Assembly (NCBI GenBank): GCA_015233045.1
Contig: JADFYL010000011.1
Location: forward strand, 1-35,601
DNA from: Nitrospirota bacterium
GTDB lineage: Bacteria > Nitrospirota > Thermodesulfovibrionia > Thermodesulfovibrionales > Magnetobacteriaceae
DNA: 35,601 bases
Reading direction: 5' to 3'
Part shown: positions 23,995-32,732 of the stretch, one piece after another
Numbering within the stretch: position 1 is the stretch's first letter
Layout of the letters: each line of letters opens with the position of its first letter
Position numbers and translations under genes: made by a program
Notes under the pieces: model-generated
What the model saw: the letters and a program-made list of their open reading frames with translations, nothing else
Told to the model about the DNA's origin: nothing
Databases searched by the model: none

Positions 23995-24447
23995 TCAGCT
24001 CTTCTTTAACATATTTGTTGACGACACCATGTAGACAACACAGCCTGTACATGTCTTGCCGTCGTCCTGGTTGCATCTCCTTTTATTAAGCTCCCAGCAT
24101 GGCAGCGTTTTATCTACAAAGGCCGAACACTGTTTTCGTATCTGCTGCGGACATTGGGTTATCTCCCAGCATGGGGCATAGTCCAGCAGGAGTTTCACCC
24201 CCTCAATACTGATTTTCCTGTCATGCACCAGGTCTCTGATACAATTGAGCCATTTTATATCGTTTTCGGAGTAGAACCGGTTCCTGTTCTTTCGAAATGG
24301 CTTAATCAGCCCGTGCTTTTCATAAAGCCTCAGCGTCTGGTCGGTTATCCCCACAAGCTCCGCCGCAACACTGATTGTGTATAACGGCCTGTCATCTTTG
24401 GCTTCTGTCTTACTATTATCTGTGGCCTTCATCCTCACACTTGCCAA
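23995..24447 (-). CDS. MerR-family regulator with a cysteine-rich two-CW tail
   Basis: The 150-residue protein has a MerR helix-turn-helix at about 21-90 (YTISVAAELVGITDQTLRLYEKHGLI), followed by seven cysteines: C93, C99, C107, C117, C125, C133 and C136. Two are in C-W-E triplets (93-95 and 117-119), the pattern of the two-CW domain, a probable metal or redox site. The DNA-binding half resembles HspR/MlrA-type members. The tail replaces the usual effector domain, suggesting a metal-, Fe-S- or redox-responsive switch. The start is probably TTG 24447, directly after the nitroreductase stop with GGAG upstream. ATG 24432 is possible. It shares an operon with the nitroreductase. Confidence 0.8.
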   Translation of the reverse strand: MASVRMKATDNSKTEAKDDRPLYTISVAAELVGITDQTLRLYEKHGLIKPFRKNRNRFYSENDIKWLNCIRDLVHDRKISIEGVKLLLDYAPCWEITQCPQQIRKQCSAFVDKTLPCWELNKRRCNQDDGKTCTGCVVYMVSSTNMLKKS

Positions 24448-25059
24448 TTATCTGAACTCCACCACGTCGTCAAAGGCCAGCCGATGCTTCGGAGGTTGAG
24501 GGTTCAGCCTGTATCCAAACGGCACGATAAGCGCGACGTCATATTTTGCATGGTCAAGGCCGAGGGCCTCCATAACCTTTGGCGCGGACAAGCCGCCGAT
24601 AGGACACGAATCTATCCCGACAAAAGCGGCAGCCGTCATCATGTTCGCCGCCGCTATATGGCACTGCGTTATGCTCCATTGGCGTACATCTATGCCTGAG
24701 TAGAAATCGGCATAAAACTTTCTTACCCACGCAAGCACATCGGGGCGGTCAGCGTAGCAGGCAAACCGCGTCTCCACGTATTCAGACCCCGGCCTCAAGT
24801 CCTCCACTTTGGCCGCTATTGCCACAGCGTCGCTGCACGTCGTAAGCTGCACCTGATTAAAACACGCCTCTTTCAGCCTTTCCTTCAACTCCTGAGTGCG
24901 CACCACGATAAATCTCCAGTGCTCTAAGCCAAAAGACGACGGGCTGAGCCGCCCGGCTTCAAGGATAAATCTGAGGTGCTCATCCGGTATCTTTTTCCCC
25001 TCATCGAAAACTTTACACGCATGGCGAAACTGCATCGCCTTCAGGAAGTCTTCTTTCAT
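24448..25059 (-). CDS. NAD(P)H-dependent nitroreductase-family flavoprotein
   Basis: This 203-residue FMN enzyme of the NfsB/NfnB type uses one subunit per half of a dimer. FMN-binding features include the N-terminal FRHACKVFDEGKKI (usually R-R-S-x-R), the PSSFGLEHWRFIVV segment near residue 40, and GIDSCPIGGLSAPKVMEAL. The family reduces nitro groups and quinones. The natural substrate is unknown, and detoxification is the safe guess. It overlaps the upstream large membrane-protein gene by 4 bases (ATGA) and is followed without a gap by the MerR gene, which may regulate it. Confidence 0.88.
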   Translation of the reverse strand: MKEDFLKAMQFRHACKVFDEGKKIPDEHLRFILEAGRLSPSSFGLEHWRFIVVRTQELKERLKEACFNQVQLTTCSDAVAIAAKVEDLRPGSEYVETRFACYADRPDVLAWVRKFYADFYSGIDVRQWSITQCHIAAANMMTAAAFVGIDSCPIGGLSAPKVMEALGLDHAKYDVALIVPFGYRLNPQPPKHRLAFDDVVEFR

Positions 25060-27470
25060 GGTTTTTCCTCCTTATGGCCATCTTTCGAGTCGTGCCCATC
25101 TTGCTCATCCATCTCAAGTTTCAGCCCGGCCACTAATATATCTTCTAATGTCCATTCGTTATCGGGCTTAGCCGACACTTTTGGCTTAGTCGGCACTACT
25201 GGCTCAATTATCGGTTCGGGCACTTCGGGCGCGGCATCCTTTTTGGACTTTGCTCCTTTTTTGGACTTCGCCGCCTTTTTGGGTTTAGATTCTATCTCTG
25301 GCGCTTCCCCCATCTCAAGCGTCTCCGGCATCTCCGGCGCTTGGGGTTGGATACCCTTGTCTGCCTCAGCCGCGGTATCAGGTGTATCCTGTCCCATTTC
25401 CAGCTCAACCAGCTCGGCCAGGGATTTGAAGTCGCTGGTGTCAATTTTCAAATTGCCGGCCTCGTCCTCTATCGGGCGGTCTATATCCAAAGAGTATTCA
25501 GGGGATATGTCGAACTCTTGCTCTTTGGTATCCCCGGTCTCCCGCACTATTTCCAACTCATCAGGCGCACCGGCTATATCAAGAGAAAACCCGGGCGGCA
25601 ACTCTATCTGCATCTGTCCTTCGTCAGTTTCGGCCATTGGCTGCTCAACTCTTTCATAATTGTCTAATTCTAGCGATACGGCGCTGCCACTATCCTCTAA
25701 CGCTGGATTAACATCCAGGTCTGTGGAAAACTCCTCTGTCTCAAGTTGAATATCCCCCGCTTGCGGCAGCTCAAGTCCTTCCCGCTCATAAGTATCTTCG
25801 CCAGTCCCGGGCAACTCATCCGATTCAAGCTGAAAATTAAACTCAGACGTGATCTCCGGCTCTGGTTCTAGTTCTATACCGTCCTGTATTTTCACATCAA
25901 GGCCCTCATCCAGTGCAATCTCAGTCAGGTCGTCTTTATATCCTTCGTCCTGGTCAATCTGCCCCTCCCGCTGAGATGAAGGGTTAGTCTGTGGTTCACC
26001 CTCCAGAGTGAACTCATCAAGGGAAAACTCGATTTCCTCACCTTTGCCATGGTCAGCCGTGGTCTCATCAGGCACCTCGTCAGGCGGCTCAGGCGTGGGT
26101 GCGTCTGCGGGAGTGGCTGCGTCTAATGTAAAGGCCTCTGAATCCACGGCGCCGGGGTCTAATGTGATGGCGTCAGGGTCTAATGTAAAGGCCTCCGAGT
26201 CTGCGGCGCCAGGGTCTAACGTCAGGGCCTCCGAGTCCACTGCGCCCTGTTCTACGGCGAATGTGACGCCGGAGTCCTCATCAACGCTTTGTTCCACGGT
26301 AAACTCATCGTGTTCATTTGACATTTGTATGCCAATAGTCTCATCATCTTCGGTTCGTTTGTGTTCATATTCGGCCTCCGGCGAAACGGCGGGAAACTCC
26401 CCCGCGGCTAACCCCACTGCCGCGCCAAACCCGGCGTCGGCTATGTAGTCCGGCTGGTTCAACGGCACGGTATCATGCTCGTAGTCCGGCGCAGACGACG
26501 ACCCAAGCGGCACATAGGACGACGAATCTGACCTTCGCGTCCTCGTCGCCAACCAGTAACATATGACCGGCTGAGCCGCGGTGGTTAACAACAATATCAC
26601 GAACAAACCCCCGTAGATACCCAGCAAGGTAGATAGATTCTCCTTAGAAAAAACCACAAAAAGCGGAACAACTCTCGATATAATTAATCCTATCAACGGT
26701 GAGCCGAGGCACAAAAATCCAAACTTTTTATTTACCTGCAGCCTCTCACATATGGCCATCCATATAAGTACCATAACCGCGATGTTCACTATTGGTATTA
26801 ACATCAAAAATATCCACCACCACGGCTTACCGGCGGTCTGTGCCATCGTATATAATTGGAGACCCGTAATCCATGCCATCCAGGGCGAAGACACGCCCAG
26901 CCTTACGGCAATCTTATACAGGAAATAGCCGTAAAGTAACGCGCCAAGTAAAATCAGGACAAATGCGCCGATGAGTATCCTAAGAAACGTCTTAGGTTCT
27001 ATTGGAAAGCTCGCCGGTGATGACTTCTGCGGCATCGGCACATTGCGTTTTGCTACCGGGCGCGCGGGAGGCATTGGTGCGGCGGTTGCCGAAGGTTGTG
27101 CCGGTGCGGGTGTTGCCTTAACAACAGGAGACGGTGCTGGTGCGGTAACAGGAGGCTGTGCGGTCTTCTGAGGGTGCGGCGTAACTGTGGCCGCGGGTGG
27201 CGGCGGTGTTTTTTTCGGTAGCTGAGGCGCTGCCGACGCCGAAGGTGGTGGCGGTGTTTTAGGCGTTGCCTCTGCATTGCGCGGCTTAGGGCTGGCCTTC
27301 GTCTCAGGAGGCACCGCCTCTGTATCTTCTTCATTGGGGGGCGGGTAATCAGTGACATGAGATTGCCCGTTTTTGTCAATCCATCTAAACAGGCCGGCTT
27401 CCGCCATATTCTGAGCAACGAACACCGATAACACTATCAGTAAGACTGGTAAAATAAGCCTTATTCTCAT
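25056..27470 (-). CDS. DUF4124/DUF5684 membrane protein with long acidic tail
   Basis: This 804-residue protein has six visible parts. They are: a signal peptide (1-24); a DUF4124 strand (LFRWIDKNGQSHVTDYP, 27-43); a Pro/Ala/Lys-rich linker (about 45-160); a membrane part (about 163-308) with the DUF5684-like segment TAGKPWWWIFLMLIPIVNI; a long Asp/Glu-rich tail (about 310-800) with imperfect D-S-E-A-F-T-L-D-P repeats; and a Lys-rich stretch (KPKKAAKSKKGAKSKK) before a short amphipathic end. No enzyme motif is seen. I infer an envelope scaffold or a calcium- or cation-binding protein. ATG 27470 has GGGAGGG upstream and gives a proper signal peptide, so the 32 extra residues of the longer frame are excluded. 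It overlaps the nitroreductase gene by 4 bases. Confidence 0.7.
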   Translation of the reverse strand: MRIRLILPVLLIVLSVFVAQNMAEAGLFRWIDKNGQSHVTDYPPPNEEDTEAVPPETKASPKPRNAEATPKTPPPPSASAAPQLPKKTPPPPAATVTPHPQKTAQPPVTAPAPSPVVKATPAPAQPSATAAPMPPARPVAKRNVPMPQKSSPASFPIEPKTFLRILIGAFVLILLGALLYGYFLYKIAVRLGVSSPWMAWITGLQLYTMAQTAGKPWWWIFLMLIPIVNIAVMVLIWMAICERLQVNKKFGFLCLGSPLIGLIISRVVPLFVVFSKENLSTLLGIYGGLFVILLLTTAAQPVICYWLATRTRRSDSSSYVPLGSSSAPDYEHDTVPLNQPDYIADAGFGAAVGLAAGEFPAVSPEAEYEHKRTEDDETIGIQMSNEHDEFTVEQSVDEDSGVTFAVEQGAVDSEALTLDPGAADSEAFTLDPDAITLDPGAVDSEAFTLDAATPADAPTPEPPDEVPDETTADHGKGEEIEFSLDEFTLEGEPQTNPSSQREGQIDQDEGYKDDLTEIALDEGLDVKIQDGIELEPEPEITSEFNFQLESDELPGTGEDTYEREGLELPQAGDIQLETEEFSTDLDVNPALEDSGSAVSLELDNYERVEQPMAETDEGQMQIELPPGFSLDIAGAPDELEIVRETGDTKEQEFDISPEYSLDIDRPIEDEAGNLKIDTSDFKSLAELVELEMGQDTPDTAAEADKGIQPQAPEMPETLEMGEAPEIESKPKKAAKSKKGAKSKKDAAPEVPEPIIEPVVPTKPKVSAKPDNEWTLEDILVAGLKLEMDEQDGHDSKDGHKEEKP
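26121..26240 (-). repeat. Tandem repeats within the acidic tail
   Basis: A segment of about 18 bases (GTCTAATGTAAAGGCCTC on the plus strand) recurs at 26121, 26178 and, less exactly, 26214. The spacings of 57 and 36 bases are multiples of three. They encode repeated A-F-T-L-D-P/A-D-S-E units in the acidic tail of the DUF4124 protein, so unit number may vary between strains without breaking the frame. Confidence 0.7.
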
Positions 27471-27587
27471 ATGCCCTCCCTTCCTACAAAAAGCATCTTT
27501 AATCCAACACAGCGATTCTACCAAATCTCCCGATGTAAAATCTCTGTTATATTCAGGGTTATTCATCTGCGGCCATGTGTTTTCCCT

Positions 27588-27923
27588 TTATTTTCCGGCT
27601 ATATAATCGCCAAGAAGTCCTCTTGTGTGTTCGTCGTCATGGCAATAGGCACACAGGTTTTCCCAATTTGAACCATCTGGCGGGTTATTGTTGTGATTGC
27701 TGTCTTTGTGGTGCACTGTCAGCAGGTTCTTGTTTTTTTCGTCGAACTCACGGCCACACTTCGCGCATATAAGACCGTGGATTTGCAGCGACTGCTGCCG
27801 GTAGTTGGCGTTTGTATTTTGGCCCGCCGCCTTCAGCTCCCTGATTATCTCCTCGACGGATTTGTTGCTGCCGGTTGGCTTGCCAATCGGCTTCCTTGGT
27901 TTAAACGACCGGTTCTGAGGCAT
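27588..27923 (-). CDS. YajD-like HNH endonuclease-fold protein
   Basis: This 111-residue protein has a basic N-terminus (about 1-40) and an HNH domain. The zinc-binding pairs are C-x2-C (ICAKCGREF) and C-x2-C (LCAYCHDDEH), with the active-site motif in LTVHHKDSNHNNNPPDGSNWENLCAYC. The H-H and N-H-x-N-N pattern is that of the YajD family, whose biological role is unknown. ATG 27923 has AAGGAG seven bases upstream; ATG 27929 is too close to that site. It overlaps the end of the SurA_N gene by 23 bases. Being in a tight operon with hfq, it may be a housekeeping rather than mobile nuclease. Confidence 0.82.
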   Translation of the reverse strand: MPQNRSFKPRKPIGKPTGSNKSVEEIIRELKAAGQNTNANYRQQSLQIHGLICAKCGREFDEKNKNLLTVHHKDSNHNNNPPDGSNWENLCAYCHDDEHTRGLLGDYIAGK

Positions 27924-28620
27924 ATCCATTCTCCTTGTTACTGGCAACCAACTCAGGTCTGACCTTCACGGGGATTATCATTCTAAGACCCTGCAGGTAT
28001 GACCTTACAGTCTTTGCCTTTTGTTCTTCCTGTGCCGATTTCACGATTGATTCTATTGCCTGGTCGTTGCCCTTGAACTGCGCGGCGATCTCCTTAGGTA
28101 GGGCTGATTTTGTGTCCGCGGCCAGTTCTATTATCCTCCTCATTTTTTGTATGGCGAGGTCTTCTCGTTTTTTCAGCTCAAAGTATTGGGGAGTAAGCCT
28201 GCTTAACTCAAGGGTTCTGAGGTATATCTCCTTTCTGAACACCCCGTCTCTGATAAAAGCGGGGTCACGCGTTATTGAATCGTTTATCTCTTCGTCGCTG
28301 ACTCTTATGCCAAGCTTGTTGGCCTCAGCCAACAGGAGTTGATTTTCTATTATTCCCTCAAGGACAATTTCTTTCAGTCTTAGTTGCTTTTCCATCTCCG
28401 GCGTGAACTTCTCCTTTAGCATATTGGAGTAGTAGTTCTTCATATTTTCGTACATCCTCCAGTACTCCTCCGGGTATATCCTCTTGTCCCCCACCTCTGC
28501 CACAGCAAGCTGTTTTGATGACTTGTCTATCGGCCCCACGTAGAAAAATATGAAAGATATGATTATCAAAAAGAAAAACACGTAAAAAAACTTCGCATAC
28601 TTGTGCATGAATTTGATCAT
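27901..28620 (-). CDS. SurA/PpiD N-terminal chaperone-like protein without PPIase domain
   Basis: This 239-residue protein has one N-terminal membrane anchor (FFYVFFFLIIISFIFFYVG) and an extracytoplasmic helical domain of the SurA_N/PpiD type (VAEVGDKRIYPEEYWRMYEN, then LRLKEIVLEGIIENQLLLAEANKLGIRVSDEEI). The parvulin prolyl-isomerase domain of full SurA or PpiD is missing, so it would be a chaperone-only form. It overlaps hfq (ATGA) and the HNH gene, making three co-translated genes. A role in outer-membrane or secreted-protein folding is inferred. M1 or M5 could be the start. Confidence 0.82.
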   Translation of the reverse strand: MIKFMHKYAKFFYVFFFLIIISFIFFYVGPIDKSSKQLAVAEVGDKRIYPEEYWRMYENMKNYYSNMLKEKFTPEMEKQLRLKEIVLEGIIENQLLLAEANKLGIRVSDEEINDSITRDPAFIRDGVFRKEIYLRTLELSRLTPQYFELKKREDLAIQKMRRIIELAADTKSALPKEIAAQFKGNDQAIESIVKSAQEEQKAKTVRSYLQGLRMIIPVKVRPELVASNKENGYASEPVV

Positions 28621-28883
28621 TTTATGCCTCCTTTATCGTTAAGCCTGCCACACGCATCCTCATCACAATGAACTATATCTCCTTCCGGCAGTATTGACGA
28701 GATCGAGTGTTTATAAATCATCTGCTCCCTGACATCTCTCAGTATTATAACAAAGCTGTCGAATCCCTTTATTATTCCCTTCAATTTCACCCCGTTTATC
28801 AAACATATTACAACCGGCAATTTTTCATTCCTGAGAAGGTTTAAATACGTATCCTGCAGGGTCGTAGTCCTAACTGATGCCAT
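28617..28883 (-). CDS. hfq: RNA chaperone Hfq
   Basis: This 88-residue Sm-like protein forms a hexamer that pairs small RNAs with mRNAs. The Sm1 strand block is LQDTYLNLLRNEKLPVVICL and onward to KGIIKGFDSFVIIL. The Sm2 signature is MIYKHSISSILP, the usual YKHAIST motif slightly changed. The C-terminal tail is short and Cys/Asp-containing. AAGGAG stands nine bases before the ATG. It has its own promoter in the gap after miaA and overlaps the next gene by 4 bases. Confidence 0.95.
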   Translation of the reverse strand: MASVRTTTLQDTYLNLLRNEKLPVVICLINGVKLKGIIKGFDSFVIILRDVREQMIYKHSISSILPEGDIVHCDEDACGRLNDKGGIK

Positions 28884-28906
28884 CGTCTAAGTCTCCTTTT
28901 TCATGT

Positions 28907-28935
28907 ACTATAAATTATTTTTCTTAATAATTCAA
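28907..28935 (-). promoter_or_regulatory. hfq promoter with AT-rich inverted repeat
   Basis: On the minus strand TTGAAT (28930-28935) and TATAGT (28907-28912) are spaced 17 bases, between the miaA stop and the hfq start. The spacer carries the inverted repeat AATTATT-TTTCTT-AATAATT (28913-28932), which may be an operator or a weak miaA terminator. Confidence 0.6.
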
Positions 28936-28939
28936 GCTG

Positions 28940-29851
28940 TTAATACGGCAGGTAGGGGATAATTTTATCCAAAATCTCATTTTCGCTAAATATTCCCGTT
29001 ATATCAAGGCATTTGACGTCCGGTTCGTTCTTAAACCAGCTCATCTGTCTCTTGGCGTACCTGCGCGTTGCCTGTTTTATGTTTGACACGGCCTCATCAA
29101 ACCCTGTCTCTTTCCTGAAGTACGCAAATAGTTCTTTGTAGCCGATTGCCTGCATAGGCGTGTGTGCCAGCTCAAGTGCGAACAGCGCCTGTGCCTCTTC
29201 TATGAGACCGGACGCTAACATCACGTCAACTCTTTCGTTTATCATTGCGTAGAGTTCGTCCCTTTGCCTCATCAGGCATATTTTTATGAACTCATAAGGA
29301 AGCGACCTTGTCATTTCCGTTTGCAGTCTCGACATAGGCGCGCCGCATTTGAGGCATACCTCTATGGCGCGTACAACTCTGCGGTGGTCGTTGGGGTTTA
29401 GCTTTTCAGTAATTTTGGGGTCGAGGCCGCTTAGATAGTTGTATAGGAATCCGGGCGTTTGTGCCTCGGCGTTCATGAGGTTTGTTCTCAGTTGCCAATC
29501 CGCCGATGGCGCTGTAAAAAGCCCTTTTGACATTGCCCTGATATAAAGCCCTGTGCCGCCGGTAATGATTGGCCGCTTGCCCCTGGCGATAATGTCTTCT
29601 ATTGCCAGGGCGGCCTCAGAGACGTACCGCCCGGTACTGTACGGCTCAGTCGGCGGGGCGATGTCTATCATGTGGTGGGTGATTTGCGACCTCTGTCCCA
29701 TGGTTGGCTTGGCCGTGCCTATATCCATGTCCTTGTACACCTGCATTGAGTCGGCACTGATTATCTCACCGCCAAGTTGCCGCGCTAAGAGTATTGAGAC
29801 GCCCGTCTTTCCAACACAGGTCGGGCCGCATATGGTTACTACTTTGTTCAC
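28940..29851 (-). CDS. miaA: tRNA dimethylallyltransferase
   Basis: This 303-residue enzyme transfers a dimethylallyl group to N6 of A37 in tRNAs reading UNN codons. The P-loop is GPTCVGKTGVSI near residue 9, and ISADSMQVYKDMDIGTAKP, GGTGLYIRAM and the C-terminal TRRYAKRQMSWFK are typical. I chose GTG 29851, one base after the folP stop, because the family usually starts M-x-K-V-V-x-I-x-G-P-T. A longer ATG frame to 29881 overlaps folP. Coupled to folP and followed by hfq, a common arrangement. Confidence 0.95.
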   Translation of the reverse strand: MNKVVTICGPTCVGKTGVSILLARQLGGEIISADSMQVYKDMDIGTAKPTMGQRSQITHHMIDIAPPTEPYSTGRYVSEAALAIEDIIARGKRPIITGGTGLYIRAMSKGLFTAPSADWQLRTNLMNAEAQTPGFLYNYLSGLDPKITEKLNPNDHRRVVRAIEVCLKCGAPMSRLQTEMTRSLPYEFIKICLMRQRDELYAMINERVDVMLASGLIEEAQALFALELAHTPMQAIGYKELFAYFRKETGFDEAVSNIKQATRRYAKRQMSWFKNEPDVKCLDITGIFSENEILDKIIPYLPY

Positions 29852-29852
29852 C

Positions 29853-30698
29853 TTAGGCCAGTGTCGCACGGCGCACGGCAAATGCCGCCTTTGCCGCCCC
29901 CGCCATTTCCCTCACATCATGCACTCGCACAATATCAGCCCCCTTTAATATTGAAGCCGCCACCATCGCCGCAGTCCCCATGGCCCTTTTTTCAACCCCT
30001 GCGCCGTCTAATATCTGTCCTATGAAGGCCTTTTTTGATACGCCCACCATTATGGGCATCCCCATAGTTGCAAACCTGTCGAGGTTCCCTATTATCTGAA
30101 GGTTATGTCCTGTGGTCTTGCCAAACCCTATGCCCGGGTCAAGGATTATCAGGTCTTTTTTTACTCCTGCCGCCAGCGCCATCTCTATGCTTCTATTGAA
30201 ATACTCTTTTATCTCCGAAAAAATTGCTTCATAGACAGGGTTTTTCTGCATATCTTTTGGTGTGCCTTTGATGTGCATTATGACTACGGCCGCCTCATGT
30301 AGCGCCGCGACGCTGGCCATGTCAGAATCAAATCGAAGGCCGCTTATGTCGTTCACTATCTCTGCCCCCGCCTGTAGCGCCCTCTGTGCCACACCGGCCT
30401 TATACGTGTCAATAGATATGGCAACGGGGATACTCCCGACAAGCGCCTCTATTACAGGTATCGTCCTTCTAAGCTCTTCATCATATGATACGGCCTCCGC
30501 GCCAGGACGGGTTGACTCCCCGCCTATGTCTATTATATCAGCGCCATCAGCGGCCATTGAAAGGGCGTGTTCAATGGCTCTGGTTTTGTCAAAAAATCGT
30601 CCCCCGTCTGAAAACGAATCAGGCGTAACGTTAAGCACACCCATGATACACGGTTTTTCGGATAGGTCTATGGTATGTCTTTTCAGGCGTAGTATCAA
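29853..30698 (-). CDS. folP: Dihydropteroate synthase
   Basis: This 281-residue TIM-barrel enzyme condenses p-aminobenzoate with dihydropterin pyrophosphate in folate synthesis. Signatures are [18 protein letters not shown] near the start and [14 protein letters not shown] about 40 residues later, with the C-terminal [11 protein letters not shown]. Length is normal. It overlaps ftsH by 4 bases (ATGA), and its stop is one base before the miaA start, so three genes are translationally linked. The sequence shows nothing unusual in the sulfonamide-binding loops that I can judge. Confidence 0.96.
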   Translation of the reverse strand: MILRLKRHTIDLSEKPCIMGVLNVTPDSFSDGGRFFDKTRAIEHALSMAADGADIIDIGGESTRPGAEAVSYDEELRRTIPVIEALVGSIPVAISIDTYKAGVAQRALQAGAEIVNDISGLRFDSDMASVAALHEAAVVIMHIKGTPKDMQKNPVYEAIFSEIKEYFNRSIEMALAAGVKKDLIILDPGIGFGKTTGHNLQIIGNLDRFATMGMPIMVGVSKKAFIGQILDGAGVEKRAMGTAAMVAASILKGADIVRVHDVREMAGAAKAAFAVRRATLA

Positions 30699-32506
30699 GA
30701 AGATTGGGGGCGCAACTGCCTGGTTTGTTCCATTACCAGTTCTATTTCGTCATTTCCTATGGTCTCTTTTTCCAGTAGTATTTTGGCCATAGCCTCAAGC
30801 GTATCAATGTTGGCGCTGAGTAGCTCCCTGGCGTTTTCATAGGCCTCCATTACTAATCTCCTAACCTCATCGTCAATGCCTATGGCGGTCTTTTCGCTGT
30901 AGTCCTTGTGTCTGGCTATCTCTCTGCCGAGGAAAATCTGCTCTTCCTTTTTCCCAAACGTAAGAGGTCCCATCACGTCTGACATACCCCACTCGGTAAC
31001 CATCTTTCTGGCAAGGTCTGTGGCGCGCTCAAGGTCGTTGCCCGCCCCCGTGGTCATGTGGTTAAGGGCCAGCTCTTCGGCAGCCCTGCCTCCGAGGAGG
31101 ACCTTTAATGTCTTTTTAAGGAATTCCTTTGAGTAAGTGTATCTGTCGTCAATGGGCAGTTGCTGGGTTATGCCGAGGGCGCGGCCTCTGGGTATAATAC
31201 TAACCTTATGTACAGGGTCAGTGCCCGGCGTGAACTTCGCAACAAGGGCATGGCCGGATTCGTGATAGGCGGTGTTTCTCTTTTCCTCATCGCTGATTAT
31301 CATGCTCCTTCTCTCAACACCCATCAGTACCTTGTCTTTGGCCATGTCGAAGTCCACCATTTCGACCTTTTCCTTGGTGTCCCTCGCGGCCAAAAGCGCC
31401 GCCTCGTTTACAAGGTTTGAGAGGTCTGCCCCGGTAAAGCCCGGCGTACCCCTCGCTATGAGTGCTAAATCAACATTCTCATCTATTGGAACTTCCGCCG
31501 TGTGTACCTTTAGAATCTCCTCACGCCCCCTTACGTCGGGCTGCGATACGACAACCTGTCTGTCAAACCTCCCTGGCCGAAGTAGGGCAGGGTCAAGGAC
31601 ATCCGGCCTGTTTGTGGCCGCTACAACAATTCTGCCTTCTTTGCCTTCAAAGCCGTCCATTTCCACAAGCAGTTGGTTGAGGGTCTGTTCACGCTCGTCA
31701 TGCCCTCCGCCGAGTCCTGCGCCTCTGTGTCTTCCAACGGCGTCTATCTCGTCAATAAATATAATGCACGGGGCATTTTTCTTTGCCTGGTCAAAGAGGT
31801 CCCTGACGCGCGAGGCACCCACGCCGACAAACATCTCCACAAAGTCCGACCCCGATATTGAATAAAACGGCACATCGGCCTCGCCAGCGATAGCCCTTGC
31901 CAGCAGGGTCTTCCCCGTTCCGGGAGGGCCTACGAGCAACACCCCTTTGGGGATTCTGCCACCCAGTCTTGTAAACTTCTGCGGGTCTCTGAGGAAATCT
32001 ATTATCTCCTGCACCTCCGCCTTTGCCTCTTCTATACCGGCCACATCTTTGAACGTCACCTTGTTTGTCTTATCGGAGACCAGCCTTGCCTTAGATTTGC
32101 CAAACGACATGGCCTTGTTGCCCCCTACCTGCATCTGGCGCATAAAAAATATCCATATCAGCGCAAGAAAGATTATCGGCCCCCATGAAAAGAAAAAATT
32201 CACATACCACGGGTTCGACACCGGCGGTTTTACCGTTATCTTCACATTCTTACCCATCAGTTCCTTCACAAGGTCTGGATATTCCATGGCAAATGTCCTG
32301 AATACCTTGCCGTCTTTCAGCTTGCCCGTTACCTCGTTTTCCTTTATATTGACCTCTTCTAAGGCTCCGGTCTTTAATTTATCAAGGAAATCCGAGAAGA
32401 TAAGCTCCTCCTGCATGGGCTTCTGAACACTCAGCAGGTTAAACAGCACTATCATCAGGCCGCCGATAAACAGCCACACGAATATGTTTTTATACGCGTT
32501 ATTCAA
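30695..32506 (-). CDS. ftsH: ATP-dependent zinc metalloprotease FtsH
   Basis: This 603-residue membrane AAA+ protease has two membrane helices (about 7-24 and 102-121) flanking a periplasmic domain, an AAA domain with Walker A GPPGTGKT (193-200), Walker B IIFIDE (248-253) and second region of homology near 298-316, and an M41 zinc protease site HESGH (415-419). It degrades misfolded membrane proteins and regulators. Translation most likely starts at TTG 32506, since no in-frame ATG precedes it and GGAG lies about ten bases upstream. It overlaps folP by 4 bases. Confidence 0.97.
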   Translation of the reverse strand: MNNAYKNIFVWLFIGGLMIVLFNLLSVQKPMQEELIFSDFLDKLKTGALEEVNIKENEVTGKLKDGKVFRTFAMEYPDLVKELMGKNVKITVKPPVSNPWYVNFFFSWGPIIFLALIWIFFMRQMQVGGNKAMSFGKSKARLVSDKTNKVTFKDVAGIEEAKAEVQEIIDFLRDPQKFTRLGGRIPKGVLLVGPPGTGKTLLARAIAGEADVPFYSISGSDFVEMFVGVGASRVRDLFDQAKKNAPCIIFIDEIDAVGRHRGAGLGGGHDEREQTLNQLLVEMDGFEGKEGRIVVAATNRPDVLDPALLRPGRFDRQVVVSQPDVRGREEILKVHTAEVPIDENVDLALIARGTPGFTGADLSNLVNEAALLAARDTKEKVEMVDFDMAKDKVLMGVERRSMIISDEEKRNTAYHESGHALVAKFTPGTDPVHKVSIIPRGRALGITQQLPIDDRYTYSKEFLKKTLKVLLGGRAAEELALNHMTTGAGNDLERATDLARKMVTEWGMSDVMGPLTFGKKEEQIFLGREIARHKDYSEKTAIGIDDEVRRLVMEAYENARELLSANIDTLEAMAKILLEKETIGNDEIELVMEQTRQLRPQSS

Positions 32507-32526
32507 GGCATTCCATCTCCGCAGTC

Positions 32527-32532
32527 ATTATA
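32527..32532 (-). promoter_or_regulatory. Extended -10 promoter of ftsH
   Basis: On the minus strand TGC-TATAAT fits an extended -10 element, with the -10 hexamer at 32527-32532, about 21 bases before the ftsH start codon. No good -35 hexamer is visible at the right distance, which is usual for extended -10 promoters. The predicted leader is about 14 bases. Confidence 0.55.
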
Positions 32533-32732
32533 GCACATATCTAACATCAATTTCTCATTATAATAATATGAACAAACAATAATTAAATATATAGCCTCAA
32601 AATAATTAAAGATACAGCCTCACGGATTAAAGACGAAGGGGGGTAACCCCCCTCACCCCGTATTTTCGCCGAAGTTTATCTATTGAGTTTGGGCTGCCGC
32701 CTGTTGGCGGCTTCCAGAACTCCACCAGACAT

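Noticed and set aside
24976-25659. 227-codon Ser-rich open frame on the plus strand
   Set aside because: It is the antisense of the acidic repetitive tail (Asp/Glu codons read as Ser/Ile/Val), with no start signals.
32638-32652. G6-TAA-C6 hairpin as an intrinsic terminator
   Set aside because: No T-run on either side and it does not follow any gene end; it lies between two divergent promoters.
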